A stretch of 64,000 nt of DNA from an uncultured Prochlorococcus sp. (GTDB lineage: Bacteria; Cyanobacteriota; Cyanobacteriia; PCC-6307; Cyanobiaceae): positions 62,001 to 126,000 of the forward strand of contig CACASR010000001.1 in NCBI GenBank assembly GCA_902535175.1. Direction: 5' to 3'. The number at the start of each line of letters is the position of its first letter. Positions within the stretch are counted from its first letter, which is position 1. The position numbers were made by a program, and so were the translations under genes. Below are positions 49,323-60,068 of the stretch, one piece after another. The notes beneath the pieces were generated by a model. It ran no database searches. It saw only the letters and a list, made by a program, of their open reading frames with translations, and had not been told where the DNA came from.

Positions 49323-50909
49323 ATGACAAAAGTTCTCATTACAGATCCAATTGATCAAACAGGAATCGATATTCTTTCACAAGTTGCTCAAGTTGATCAG
49401 AAGATAGGAATCTCAGACTCTGAGTTGGCTTCCATTATTAAAGATTATGATGCTTTAATGATTCGATCTGGAACTCAAGTGACTGAAGAGATTATTAACT
49501 CTTCAAGTAAACTGAGAATTATTGGAAGAGCCGGAGTTGGAGTCGATAATGTAGATGTTAAGGCTGCTACACAAAAAGGAGTTCTTGTTGTTAATTCTCC
49601 AGGGGGTAACACAATAGCTGCTGCTGAGCATACTATAGCTATGATGTTGGCTTTATCTAGACATATTCCAATTGCTAACAGTAGTACTTTGTCAGGTAAA
49701 TGGGAAAGAAAGAAATTTGTTGGTAATGAGCTTTATAAGAAAAAATTAGGAGTAGTAGGTTTAGGAAAAATTGGCGCTCATGTAGCGAAAGTTGCTAATG
49801 CATTAGGAATGGAAGTTTACGGATATGATCCCTTTGTTTCAACTGAAAGAGCTCAACAAATACAAGTTAAACTATCTGAACTAGAGGATTTATTCAAACA
49901 ATCCGATTATGTAACTTTGCATTTGCCTCGCACACCAGAGACAGAGAATTTGGTAAATATAGATGTCCTCAAAAGTATGAAAAGTAGCGCAAAATTAATT
50001 AATTGTGCTCGAGGAGGCTTAATTGACGAAGAAGCATTAGCAGAAGCTTTAAATAAATCATTGATTGCAGGTGCTGCAATAGACGTCTTTTCAAAAGAAC
50101 CTTTGGAATCTAATTCACCACTTTTGAAGGTTGAAAAGAATCTTATTCTTACCCCTCACTTAGGAGCATCTACTCGCGAAGCACAAGAAAATGTAGCAGT
50201 TGATGTTGCAGAACAAATAAGAGATGTCTTACTTGGTTTATCTGCTAGAACTGCAGTAAATATTCCAGGTTTGAGCCCTGACATTATGGATAGTCTAAAA
50301 CCTCATTTGCAGTTGGCTGAAACAATGGGTCTTCTTATAAGCCAGCTTTCAGGTGGACAGATACAGAAACTAGAAGTAAAGCTTCAAGGTGAATTTGTTC
50401 AACATCCTTCTCAGCCATTAATAATAGCTAGTCTAAAAGGACTTCTAAGTAAAGCTTTGGGAGATAGGATTAATTATGTGAATGCTTCGCTAGAAGCAGA
50501 TTCAAGAGGTATTTCAGTGGTCGAGAATAAAGATGAGGCAAGACCTGAATTTGCTAGTGGATCGCTTCAGTTAACCACCTATGGAGATAATGGCGACCAT
50601 AGTGTAGCAGGAAGCATTTTTGCTGATGGGGAATTAAGAATTATTAGTATTGATCAATACCCAGTTAATGTATCTCCAAGCAGATATATGTTGGTTACTA
50701 GGCATAGAGATATGCCAGGCATTATTGGCAAGCTCGGGTCTTTATTAGGTAGCAACAATGTAAATATTGCCTCAATGCAAGTTGGGCGCAAAATTGTTAG
50801 AGGGGAAGCTGTAATGGTTCTAAGTATTGATGATCCAATACCTAATAAGTTGCTTGATACCATTATTGAAGTAGATGGGATTACAAACGCTAATCCAGTT
50901 ACTTTATGA
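49323..50909 (+). CDS. serA: D-3-phosphoglycerate dehydrogenase
   Basis: GRAGVGVDNVDVKAAT, LGVVGLGKIGAHVAK, C-terminal ACT domain. Confidence 0.96.
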   Translation: MTKVLITDPIDQTGIDILSQVAQVDQKIGISDSELASIIKDYDALMIRSGTQVTEEIINSSSKLRIIGRAGVGVDNVDVKAATQKGVLVVNSPGGNTIAAAEHTIAMMLALSRHIPIANSSTLSGKWERKKFVGNELYKKKLGVVGLGKIGAHVAKVANALGMEVYGYDPFVSTERAQQIQVKLSELEDLFKQSDYVTLHLPRTPETENLVNIDVLKSMKSSAKLINCARGGLIDEEALAEALNKSLIAGAAIDVFSKEPLESNSPLLKVEKNLILTPHLGASTREAQENVAVDVAEQIRDVLLGLSARTAVNIPGLSPDIMDSLKPHLQLAETMGLLISQLSGGQIQKLEVKLQGEFVQHPSQPLIIASLKGLLSKALGDRINYVNASLEADSRGISVVENKDEARPEFASGSLQLTTYGDNGDHSVAGSIFADGELRIISIDQYPVNVSPSRYMLVTRHRDMPGIIGKLGSLLGSNNVNIASMQVGRKIVRGEAVMVLSIDDPIPNKLLDTIIEVDGITNANPVTL

Positions 50910-50927
50910 AGAGGCTTTTCCTAGTTA

Positions 50928-51839
50928 ATGGAAACTAAAGATTGGTATAAACTAACTTTTCTGATAGAAAGTGATTCTGAAGAAATTATTATTTGGAAAT
51001 TAAATGAGCTGGGAATATTTAGTTTTTCATTTGAATATTTAATTAAAAATGAAAATAAAAAAGAAGTGAATATATGGCTTCCAATTGATGATTGGAGCGA
51101 GAGTTCTAGAAGTGGTTTTGAAAAAATAATTAGCAAACTTCTAAACATTAATGCACCTAACAATCAATTTTTTGACTGGCGTATTATTAAAGAGGAGGAT
51201 TGGTTAACACGCTGGAAGAAATATTGGGCTCCTGAATTAGTAGGAAATCATTTTTTAATATTGCCTTGTTGGATAAATCAAAATGAAAAATTTAAAGATA
51301 AACAAATTATAAAAATTGATCCTGGAGCAGCATTTGGTACAGGAAGTCACCCTTCAACTTATCTTTGCTTGGAAAAAATGGAGAATATTTTATTTACTGA
51401 CAAAAAGGTATTAGATATCGGTAGTGGTAGCGGGATTTTGAGTGTCGCTGCAAGATTACTTGGTGCTAAAGAGGTTTCTGCAGTGGATAATGATTATTTA
51501 GCTATAAATTCAACTAACTCCAATTTTCAACTAAATTTTGGTAATTTAAAAAACTTAAATACATATTTGGGAGCTTTTAATGAGGTAATTTTAAAAAACA
51601 AACTCAAGCAATTTGATTTTGTTTTATGCAATATTCTTGCTGAAGTAATAAAAGAAATGATTCCAAATATTTATAAGTGCTTGAGAAATAATGGGAAAGT
51701 CATTTTCAGTGGAATTCTGAATTCACAAAAAGATGAAATTATAAAAATATTAATTCAGAATGACTTGAAATTATTGGATGTATCAACTAGAAAAGATTGG
51801 GTATGCATTTCTGCGCAGAAAACCAGCCAATCAACCTAA
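50928..51839 (+). CDS. prmA: Ribosomal protein L11 methyltransferase
   Basis: [34 protein letters not shown]. Confidence 0.93.
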   Translation: METKDWYKLTFLIESDSEEIIIWKLNELGIFSFSFEYLIKNENKKEVNIWLPIDDWSESSRSGFEKIISKLLNINAPNNQFFDWRIIKEEDWLTRWKKYWAPELVGNHFLILPCWINQNEKFKDKQIIKIDPGAAFGTGSHPSTYLCLEKMENILFTDKKVLDIGSGSGILSVAARLLGAKEVSAVDNDYLAINSTNSNFQLNFGNLKNLNTYLGAFNEVILKNKLKQFDFVLCNILAEVIKEMIPNIYKCLRNNGKVIFSGILNSQKDEIIKILIQNDLKLLDVSTRKDWVCISAQKTSQST

Positions 51840-51973
51840 GTATAAGTTTTTCTTATACATACTCTTTCATACATTTTATTGTTTCATTTTTTACTTCAAA
51901 ATCTCACATATCAACCAAATCGATGTTAAAAATGTATTTGATAGGTATTAATTACCAACAATTTTTTATTTAA

Positions 51974-52273
51974 ATGGCTTCTTACAAAGTTACTCTCATC
52001 AGCGAAGGTGAAGGCCTCAATTCAACTATTGAAGTACCTGATGACCAATACATCCTCGATGCGGCTGAAGAACAAGGTATCGACCTTCCTTATTCCTGTA
52101 GAGCTGGAGCATGTTCAACATGTGCTGGAAAAGTTACTTCAGGTAGTGTTGATCAATCAGATCAAAGTTTCTTGGATGATGACCAACTAGAAGCTGGTTT
52201 TGTTCTTACTTGTGTTGCTTATCCAACATCTGACGTAACAATTACAACTCATGCTGAGGAAGAATTGTACTAA
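51974..52273 (+). CDS. petF: Plant-type [2Fe-2S] ferredoxin
   Basis: [15 protein letters not shown]...LTCVAYP. Confidence 0.97.
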   Translation: MASYKVTLISEGEGLNSTIEVPDDQYILDAAEEQGIDLPYSCRAGACSTCAGKVTSGSVDQSDQSFLDDDQLEAGFVLTCVAYPTSDVTITTHAEEELY

Positions 52274-52318
52274 TTATAAAAATTTAACTTTTCTAAGTTG
52301 ATTATTGATTATTTCTCT

Positions 52319-52347
52319 GCCACCCTCTATAAAGGTGGCTTTTTTTT
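52319..52347 (+). terminator. Rho-independent terminator of petF
   Basis: GCCACCctctataaaGGTGGC-T8. Confidence 0.9.
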
Positions 52348-52351
52348 GTAA

Positions 52352-52720
52352 ATGGATAAATTTGAATTTTTCAAGACTGGCAGCGTTCAATCAAGTTATG
52401 GAGGTCAGTATAGTTATAAGGTAATTGGACCATGTTGCAGGCTTTATGATAGGGAAGAGTTACCTTGGCCCTGTTCAAGGCTAGCTTGGAGAAGTAAAGA
52501 GCCTAGTTGGAGAAGAATAGGGTCTAGGTTCGTTGCGGATATGGCTTCAAGAAAATGCCCATCTTACTCAGTAGAGATTTTGGAGCCTGGATCAAAACCT
52601 GTTGAGACAGTTATAACTCTTTTTTCAAAGAAATTTTCTTCTGATATACAAGAATGGTGGTACAGCAAAAAGCCAGCCTCAAGGAAGCCTGGCAATATCT
52701 ACCCATATGAAGTTAATTAG
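52352..52720 (+). CDS. Conserved hypothetical protein
   Basis: 122-aa ORF. Confidence 0.6.
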   Translation: MDKFEFFKTGSVQSSYGGQYSYKVIGPCCRLYDREELPWPCSRLAWRSKEPSWRRIGSRFVADMASRKCPSYSVEILEPGSKPVETVITLFSKKFSSDIQEWWYSKKPASRKPGNIYPYEVN

Positions 52721-52728
52721 ATTGAATA

Positions 52729-53331
52729 TTAGGCTTTTGGTTTAGGAGGTGTGTAACCTTTTAAGCCAGAACATTCTAGGCTATCGGCTGTATTTACTCC
52801 TGTCTGTGAATTAGTACCTGTTGCTCTCTCGCAAAGTGATTTTCTTGTCTTTAAATCAAGGTTTGCGTCAGTAAAGTCTGCTCCATCAATAATTGCACCA
52901 TCAAAAACACTTTTCATTAGCTCACCATTAGTGAGATTCGCATCTGTAAAATCAGCATTATCAAAGCGTGTTGCATATGCAATAAGGTCCTTCATATTGG
53001 CTCCTTTAAAACTAGAGTTTTTTGCAGTTGTTACACTCATGTATGCGCCTTGAAGATTAGCTTCTCCTAAATCTTGATTAGATAAATCATATTTAACATA
53101 TTCAGTATTATGCAGGTCGGCACCGTGAAGATCATCTTTTAGTACGTCAACTGATGAAGGATCACTAGGATAAAGCGCATTTGCAGAGATTGGATTAATG
53201 AGTAAACCAATAATTAACGGAAGAAAAATAAATAGTCTTTTTAAAGACTTATGTAGTGATGAAAACATAGAAACCATTTCGATCAACATCAATATAGAAA
53301 ACCTATGACTATTATTCCATGGGTTGGTCAT
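52729..53331 (-). CDS. Pentapeptide-repeat protein with signal sequence
   Basis: YDLSNQDLGEANLQGAYM...FDNADFTDANLTNGELMKSVFDGAIIDGADFTDANL. Confidence 0.85.
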   Translation of the reverse strand: MTNPWNNSHRFSILMLIEMVSMFSSLHKSLKRLFIFLPLIIGLLINPISANALYPSDPSSVDVLKDDLHGADLHNTEYVKYDLSNQDLGEANLQGAYMSVTTAKNSSFKGANMKDLIAYATRFDNADFTDANLTNGELMKSVFDGAIIDGADFTDANLDLKTRKSLCERATGTNSQTGVNTADSLECSGLKGYTPPKPKA

Positions 53332-53363
53332 TTGCGACCCTTCTTCTCACGAACTGTTGCAGT

Positions 53364-54302
53364 TTATTTTATTTCTGCCGTTAGAAAATCTTTTGCAAGT
53401 TCAGTATTCGGAAAGACTTTTTGAGCCTCTTTAAGCAAATCGCTTGGCGTGATTGCATTTTTATTGGTGTATCTTGGACTTAAATGAGTAATAATTAATT
53501 TTTTTGTGTTAGATAATAATGCTGTTTTGGCAGCCATAATTGTTGTGGAATGTAATTTTTCGTAGGCCATGCTTTCATCCTCCTCTGAAAAAGTCGATTC
53601 ATGTACTAGTAAATCGGCATTTTTTGATAGTGAAACAGCTGATTCGCTAAATACTGTATCTGTGCAATAAACAAAACTTTCACCTTTTCTAGGAGGTCCA
53701 CAGAATTCTTTCCCATCGAATGTCCTACCATCCGCTAATACGACTTTTTTACCTTGTTGCAGTTCTGAATAAATTGGTCCAGGTGCTATTTTTAGAGACT
53801 CTGCTTTTTTGATATCAAATATACCTGGTTTATCTTTTTCACTTACCCTATAACCATAAGCAGGTATTTTATGTTTAAGGCAGGCACAATTTACTTTTAT
53901 TTTGTTGTTTTCAAATAGGATTTTATTTTCTGATGCAAAATTTTCAACTTCCACAAAATTTAATGGGAAAGACAATTTGCAAAAACTACTTTTAAGTGCT
54001 GAATTTATAAAACTTCGCAACCCTGAAGGACCGTAAATTTGAATACCCTCACTATTTCCTGATAAACCTAAGGTAGCTAAAAGTCCAGGCAAACCATAAA
54101 TATGATCACCATGCATATGAGTAATAAATATTTTCTTGATTTGTGAAGATTTAATATTGCTTTTCATTATTTGATGTTGCGTTCCTTCTCCGCAATCAAA
54201 AAGCCAAACTTCTGATGACTGTGATAATTTAAGTGCTAGGGAAGAAACATTTCTCGTTAAGGATGGGACACCTGAGCTTGTTCCTAAGAAGGTGATATTC
54301 AC
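53364..54302 (-). CDS. rnz: Ribonuclease Z
   Basis: FLGTSSGVPSLTRN, FITHMHGDHIYGLPGLL. Confidence 0.95.
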   Translation of the reverse strand: MNITFLGTSSGVPSLTRNVSSLALKLSQSSEVWLFDCGEGTQHQIMKSNIKSSQIKKIFITHMHGDHIYGLPGLLATLGLSGNSEGIQIYGPSGLRSFINSALKSSFCKLSFPLNFVEVENFASENKILFENNKIKVNCACLKHKIPAYGYRVSEKDKPGIFDIKKAESLKIAPGPIYSELQQGKKVVLADGRTFDGKEFCGPPRKGESFVYCTDTVFSESAVSLSKNADLLVHESTFSEEDESMAYEKLHSTTIMAAKTALLSNTKKLIITHLSPRYTNKNAITPSDLLKEAQKVFPNTELAKDFLTAEIK

Positions 54303-54375
54303 TTATTTATGATATTTTTATTGTTATATCTGGATTAAATTTAGACTTTTAGTCAAAATTAGGCAAATTAAGCAT

Positions 54376-55566
54376 TTGTTTTTAAACAAAGTGATACTTA
54401 AATTTAAAAATAACTATAGTAAATGCTGCCTGATAAGTATTTTATTTATTTGTGTTTTTCAGAGTGAAAGAGTTTTTGCTTCTAGAGAGCCAATAATTAG
54501 AGTTTTGATATCAAAGAGTAATAATTTAAGGATCAGATCGGATAGATCAATTCCTTTAACTATAGAGGGGAAATTATTTTCAAGTAAAAAAATAAAAGGC
54601 TTAACTTTGAAAAACGAGAAAAATAGAAAAATTTTATATTTTGATAAAAATAAACAAAAAAAATATGACTTAAAAAGTAATCAAAAATTTCAAGTTAGAT
54701 CTTCTGATGGAAGAGGTATATGGGTAGGTCAGAAGAGGTTTCCTGGTAAGCTTAATCTCTTTGTACTTGATTCTGAAATATTGGTAGTCAATGTTTTAGG
54801 AATAGAAAAATACCTAAGTAGTGTAGTGGGTTCAGAGATGCCAACAAAATGGCCTATTGAAGCGTTAAAGGCACAAGCAATTGCCTCTAGAACTTATGCC
54901 TTAAAGCAAAAGGGAAATAATTTATTTGATATAGATTCAACCCAGAAAAATCAAGTCTACAATGGCTTGGAGTCAAGAACTTATAAAACTATCAGAGCCG
55001 TTAAAAGTACAAGGTCTTTGATTTTAACTTATAAAAACAAATTAATTAATGCTTTATTTCATAGCAGCTCAGGAGGAATGACAGAAAATAGTGAAGATGT
55101 ATGGAAGAATAAATATCCATATTTATCAAGTGTGAAAGATTTTGATAAAAATAATCCAAAATTTAGATGGCAAAAAAAAATTTCGAGTAGTGAATTAATA
55201 AATCTATTTCCAAAGATTGGAGGTTTAAAAAATATAGAGATTATAGATATTACTAGAACAGGGAGGGTAAAAAATTTAAAACTTATTGGGGCTTATGGTT
55301 CTGATCAAATGTCTGGTGTAGCTTTCAGAAAAAGATTAGGCCTCAAAAGTAATTTTGTGAGATTTAAATTTTTTGAGGAAGAATTAAACAATGATTCTCC
55401 TATAAATAAAGGTTTGATAGTTTTTGGACAAGGATCAGGTCATGGAGTAGGAATGAGTCAGTGGGGGGCTAAATATTTGGCGTCTAGAGGCCAAAAAGCT
55501 GAAAGAATATTAAAGCATTTTTATAAGGGTGTGCAGATTAAACCTTTTAGAAAAGATTACCTATAG
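54376..55566 (+). CDS. SpoIID/LytB-domain protein
   Basis: VVGSEMPTKWPIEALKAQAIASRTYAL, GQGSGHGVGMSQWGAKYLA. Confidence 0.92.
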   Translation: MFLNKVILKFKNNYSKCCLISILFICVFQSERVFASREPIIRVLISKSNNLRIRSDRSIPLTIEGKLFSSKKIKGLTLKNEKNRKILYFDKNKQKKYDLKSNQKFQVRSSDGRGIWVGQKRFPGKLNLFVLDSEILVVNVLGIEKYLSSVVGSEMPTKWPIEALKAQAIASRTYALKQKGNNLFDIDSTQKNQVYNGLESRTYKTIRAVKSTRSLILTYKNKLINALFHSSSGGMTENSEDVWKNKYPYLSSVKDFDKNNPKFRWQKKISSSELINLFPKIGGLKNIEIIDITRTGRVKNLKLIGAYGSDQMSGVAFRKRLGLKSNFVRFKFFEEELNNDSPINKGLIVFGQGSGHGVGMSQWGAKYLASRGQKAERILKHFYKGVQIKPFRKDYL

Positions 55567-55569
55567 AAG

Positions 55570-56487
55570 TTATTTAGCATTAAGGACTAATTTTGGATTT
55601 ATGTTAGATTGCTCTTCATTTAAGAAACCTATCCCAAGTAGTATTTGTTTTTTATCTATTACTTTTATGGGTTTTTTGTAGTCAAAAGATTTGTTTTCCC
55701 GGAAGGAATTAATATCAACTCTAATTGATCTTCCTGTTTGCCAAAAATTGATTTGTTCTTCGTTACTTAAGACAAATGATGAAATGTGATTAAGAGCAGA
55801 AATTGTTGGAATAATGAAATTTTTCGAGTTTTTTTTACCTTTTTCGATATCAGATATCTTTATCGAGTTTTGTTCATCAAAGCCACAAGCTGAAATTCTT
55901 TTTAGTTGTAGAAGGCAACCCTCGGAATTAAGAATTTCTCCTAAATCTCTTGCAATTGCTCTTATGTATGTGCCAGCTGAACATTTGATTTTTATTTCTA
56001 TGATTCCGTTTATTTGGTCCCATTTCATTAAAGTAAGTTCGTCTATTTTTACTTCTCTTGGTGCTAATTCAAAAACTTCATTCCTGAATGATTTCTTATA
56101 AGCTCTCTCACCATTAACGTGCACACTAGATACTTTCGGCGGAATTTGTTTGATAATTCCTCTAAATCTATTTAAGTATTGATCTAATTTTTCATCACTG
56201 ATTTTAGGCCAACTTTTTTGATTAATTATTTCTCCGTGAATATCATCAGTGTTAGTTCTTATCCCTAATTTAATTTGTCCTATGTAAGTTTTACCCTGAG
56301 GGAGATATTGAATAAATCTTGTTGCACTGCCTATCGCGATTGGTAATATTCCTATAACTTCTGGGTCAAGAGTTCCTGTATGACCGACCTTTTTCGTATT
56401 AAGTAACTTCCTTATTTGTTTAACACAATCATGTGAAGTACATCCTTTATCTTTATTAATTACTAAGAATCCATCTTTAGTTTCCAT
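55570..56487 (-). CDS. truB: tRNA pseudouridine(55) synthase
   Basis: [37 protein letters not shown]. Confidence 0.95.
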   Translation of the reverse strand: METKDGFLVINKDKGCTSHDCVKQIRKLLNTKKVGHTGTLDPEVIGILPIAIGSATRFIQYLPQGKTYIGQIKLGIRTNTDDIHGEIINQKSWPKISDEKLDQYLNRFRGIIKQIPPKVSSVHVNGERAYKKSFRNEVFELAPREVKIDELTLMKWDQINGIIEIKIKCSAGTYIRAIARDLGEILNSEGCLLQLKRISACGFDEQNSIKISDIEKGKKNSKNFIIPTISALNHISSFVLSNEEQINFWQTGRSIRVDINSFRENKSFDYKKPIKVIDKKQILLGIGFLNEEQSNINPKLVLNAK

Positions 56488-56563
56488 TTTTAATATTAAG
56501 AATACTTTGAGAAAGATTTATAACCATCCTATGATTTTGATATTGGAAATTTAGAGAAAAAAA

Positions 56564-57304
56564 TTGAAAAATAATAATTTTATTTTAAAAGAGTTTTTAG
56601 ACAATGCTTTTAATTTGAAATCACATTTAATGGAATACTTATCTATTAGAGAATGTGATTTAGATGGATTCCTAGCAAATGCAAAGATGAATTTAGCAAA
56701 TTCACATCCTGGAGATGCCTTGAATGATGTTTCAGATTTTTATACTGAAATAGTTGGAGATCGGCATGTAGCTGATTTAGCTGCTTGGCACATCACAAGC
56801 AAGGAATACATCGCTGATACTTTAAAACTTCAGCAGAGATTTTCTAGAGATTTGGTTTTAGATTTTGGAGGAGGTATTGGAACGCATGCCCTAGCTAATG
56901 CTATGTCTTCAAAAGTTCAGCATGTTTTTTTTGTAGATATTAATGAGACAAATAGAAACTTTGTTGAATACAGGGCTAAGAAATTAGGAGTCGAAAAAAA
57001 ACTTACTTTTTGCAAGACAATTAAAGACACACAAATATCTAAATTTGATACGATAGTTTGCCTAGATGTTTTGGAACATCTTGCTAATCCAGCTTCTCAA
57101 ATTGAGATTTTCAATGAGTTTATGGATCCTAATTCTATTGCTTTATTTAATTGGTATTTTTTTAAAGGAGAAAAAAATGAATATCCATTTCATATCGACG
57201 ATATTCAAATTGTTGAAAAGTTTTTTGAGACTCTTCAATCAAATTTTTTAGAAGTATTTCATCCAATTCTTATAACTACAAGGGCCTATAAGAAAATTAG
57301 ATAA
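56564..57304 (+). CDS. SAM-dependent methyltransferase
   Basis: [30 protein letters not shown]. Confidence 0.85.
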   Translation: MKNNNFILKEFLDNAFNLKSHLMEYLSIRECDLDGFLANAKMNLANSHPGDALNDVSDFYTEIVGDRHVADLAAWHITSKEYIADTLKLQQRFSRDLVLDFGGGIGTHALANAMSSKVQHVFFVDINETNRNFVEYRAKKLGVEKKLTFCKTIKDTQISKFDTIVCLDVLEHLANPASQIEIFNEFMDPNSIALFNWYFFKGEKNEYPFHIDDIQIVEKFFETLQSNFLEVFHPILITTRAYKKIR

Positions 57305-57557
57305 CTATATTAACTCTTTTTCTATTTCTTAAGTTTCTTTTAATGCTTTCGAAACTTACCGTCCCTTCTTTAAGTGCAAAAAGGGTGTCATCTTTACCTT
57401 TTCCGACATTGATCCCAGGTAAAAAAGATGTACCTCTTTGGCGGATTAAAATTGATCCAGCAGTTACTTTTTCTCCACCATAAGCTTTTACGCCCAATCT
57501 TTTGGAATTTGAATCTCTTCCGTTTCTAGTAGAACCTGTTCCTTTTTTATGTGCCAT
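57297..57557 (-). CDS. rpmA: 50S ribosomal protein L27
   Basis: [31 protein letters not shown]. Confidence 0.97.
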   Translation of the reverse strand: MAHKKGTGSTRNGRDSNSKRLGVKAYGGEKVTAGSILIRQRGTSFLPGINVGKGKDDTLFALKEGTVSFESIKRNLRNRKRVNIVI

Positions 57558-57566
57558 TAGAAGTGT

Positions 57567-58010
57567 TTAATTTGTAGTTTTTTCGGATTTTGGTTTAGTT
57601 TCCTGTTTAACAGTTTCTTCCTTTTTAGAAGAAGACTTAAGAACACTCTTACCTTTCTTAATAGATTTTACCATAACTCTTGTAAGTTCTTGTCTATGAC
57701 CCATCTTTCTTCTTGTCTTTTTTTTGGGACGCATCTTGTATACAAGAATCTTCTTATCTCTTTTATGAGAGACAACTTCTAATTCAATTTTGGCGTCTTT
57801 AACGTAAGGTTTACCAATAGTTATAGACTCATTGTCCTTTAAAACTAAAACTTTTTCCAGTGTTATCTTGTCTTTCTCTTTTGCATTTAACCTGTCAATA
57901 TCATAGTATCTGTCAACTTCGAACCAAAATTGTTGACCTGAAGTTTCTGCTATTGCATACAATTCATTACTTTCAGAAGAATTGTTTGAGGTGTTTTTAG
58001 AATTTGTCAT
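57567..58010 (-). CDS. rplU: 50S ribosomal protein L21
   Basis: L21 core KIELEVVSHKRDKKILVYKMRPKKKTRRKMGHRQELTRV. Confidence 0.93.
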   Translation of the reverse strand: MTNSKNTSNNSSESNELYAIAETSGQQFWFEVDRYYDIDRLNAKEKDKITLEKVLVLKDNESITIGKPYVKDAKIELEVVSHKRDKKILVYKMRPKKKTRRKMGHRQELTRVMVKSIKKGKSVLKSSSKKEETVKQETKPKSEKTTN

Positions 58011-58153
58011 ATCTTAAAGACGCTATTAGGCTCAAATTAAAAATTTGATTAAGCCCAATAAGCAATCATAATAGTTTGTTTATTTTCTTATTTTGTAGTG
58101 TAATAAGTCAAGGGTTGTTTTAAATCTTTTATGTCTATTCAGGAACTATAACG

Positions 58154-58471
58154 ATGGCGGCAAGGAAAACATATATTTTAAAACTCTATGTTGCTGGAAA
58201 TACTCCTAATTCGATGAGAGCTTTAAATACCTTAAGAGAAATTTTAGATAATGAATTCAAGGGAGTTTATGCTTTGAAGGTTATTGATGTACTTAAGTAA
58301 CCACAACTTGCAGAAGAAGATAAAATTTTGGCCACTCCTACGTTAGCTAAAATTTTACCGCCACCAGTTAGGAAAATAATAGGTGATCTTTCAGATAGAG
58401 AAAAAGTTTTAATTGGTTTAGATCTTCTTTTTGATGAATTAACTGAAACTGAATATAGTGGAGATAAATAA
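58154..58471 (+). pseudogene. kaiB: kaiB with in-frame TAA at codon 49 (58298-58300)
   Basis: [104 protein letters not shown]. Confidence 0.9.
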
Positions 58472-58538
58472 TATATATAAAACTTTAAATAAAAAAAATT
58501 CAAAATTTATTTTATTTTTGTTTAATTAGCACAAAACT

Positions 58539-60068
58539 ATGAATGATAAAAAATTTGGTAAATCAAATAAAATGCAAGTACAAAAATTACCAACTGGTAT
58601 AGAAGGTTTTGATGATGTTTGTAGGGGTGGGTTGCCTGTATCTCGAAGTACACTCGTTAGTGGTACTTCAGGAACTGGTAAAACTGTTTTTTCTCTGCAA
58701 TATCTACACCATGGAATTTGCAATTTTGATGAGCCTGGAATCTTTGTAACATTTGAGGAATCACCCTTAGATATTATTAGAAATGCCGCAAGTTTTGGTT
58801 GGGATTTACAAGAATTAATTGATCAAAATAAACTTTTTATTTTGGACGCATCTCCAGATCCTGATGGTCAGGATGTGGCTGGTAACTTCGACTTGTCTGG
58901 TCTTATTGAGAGAATTAGTTATGCAATTAGAAAATATAAAGCTAAAAGAGTTGCCATAGATTCAATAACTGCTGTCTTTCAACAGTATGATGCTATTTAC
59001 GTTGTAAGAAGGGAAATATTTAGATTGATAGCAAGATTAAAAGAAATAGGTGTGACAACAGTTATGACTACAGAAAGGGTGGATGATTACGGACCAATTG
59101 CTAGATATGGTGTAGAAGAATTTGTATCTGATAATGTTGTCTTATTAAGAAATGTTCTTGAGTCAGAAAAGAGAAGAAGAACTCTAGAAGTTCTGAAGTT
59201 AAGAGGTACCGTACATATGAAAGGTGAATATCCATTCACTATGGGAATGGACGGAATAAGTGTGTTTGCCTTAGGAGCAATGAGATTAACGCAGAGATCC
59301 TCAAATATTAGGATTAGCTCTGGAGTCAAAGATCTTGATGATATGTGTGGTGGAGGATATTTTCAAGATTCCATTATTCTCGCCACTGGAGCAACTGGTA
59401 CGGGCAAAACAATGCTTGTGTCTAAATTTGTTGAAGATGCTTATAACAATAATGAAAGAGCAATACTTTTTGCATATGAAGAATCTAGGGCTCAATTGCT
59501 CAGGAATGCTACTAGCTGGGGTATAGATTTTGAAAAAATGGAAAGTGATGGATTATTAAAAATTATTTGTGCATATCCTGAATCAACTGGTTTAGAGGAT
59601 CACTTACAAATTATAAAAACTCAAATTAATCAATTTAAACCAAAAAGAATGGCAATTGATTCTCTATCTGCATTAGCAAGAGGTGTAAGTTTGAATGCAT
59701 TTAGACAGTTTGTAATTGCTGTTACTGGTTATACAAAACAAGAGGAAATAGCAGGCTTTTTTACTAATACTGCGGAAGAATTTATGGGAAGTCATTCTAT
59801 AACTGATTCTCATATCTCAACAATTACAGACACCATATTGTTGCTTCAATATGTAGAAATAAAAGGTGAGATGGCTCGAGCTTTAAATGTTTTTAAAATG
59901 CGGGGATCATGGCATGATAAGCGAATACGGGAATTTATCATTACAAATAGTGGACCAGAAATAAGGGATTCTTTTTCTAATTTTGAACAAATATTTAGCG
60001 GTGCCCCTCATAGAGTTGTGCCTGATCAAAATGTTCAAAATGTTTTTAAAGGAATCGATACTAATTAG
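58539..60068 (+). CDS. kaiC: Circadian clock ATPase KaiC
   Basis: Two Walker A motifs GTSGTGKT and GATGTGKT; SHSITDSHISTITD phosphosite segment. Confidence 0.97.
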   Translation: MNDKKFGKSNKMQVQKLPTGIEGFDDVCRGGLPVSRSTLVSGTSGTGKTVFSLQYLHHGICNFDEPGIFVTFEESPLDIIRNAASFGWDLQELIDQNKLFILDASPDPDGQDVAGNFDLSGLIERISYAIRKYKAKRVAIDSITAVFQQYDAIYVVRREIFRLIARLKEIGVTTVMTTERVDDYGPIARYGVEEFVSDNVVLLRNVLESEKRRRTLEVLKLRGTVHMKGEYPFTMGMDGISVFALGAMRLTQRSSNIRISSGVKDLDDMCGGGYFQDSIILATGATGTGKTMLVSKFVEDAYNNNERAILFAYEESRAQLLRNATSWGIDFEKMESDGLLKIICAYPESTGLEDHLQIIKTQINQFKPKRMAIDSLSALARGVSLNAFRQFVIAVTGYTKQEEIAGFFTNTAEEFMGSHSITDSHISTITDTILLLQYVEIKGEMARALNVFKMRGSWHDKRIREFIITNSGPEIRDSFSNFEQIFSGAPHRVVPDQNVQNVFKGIDTN

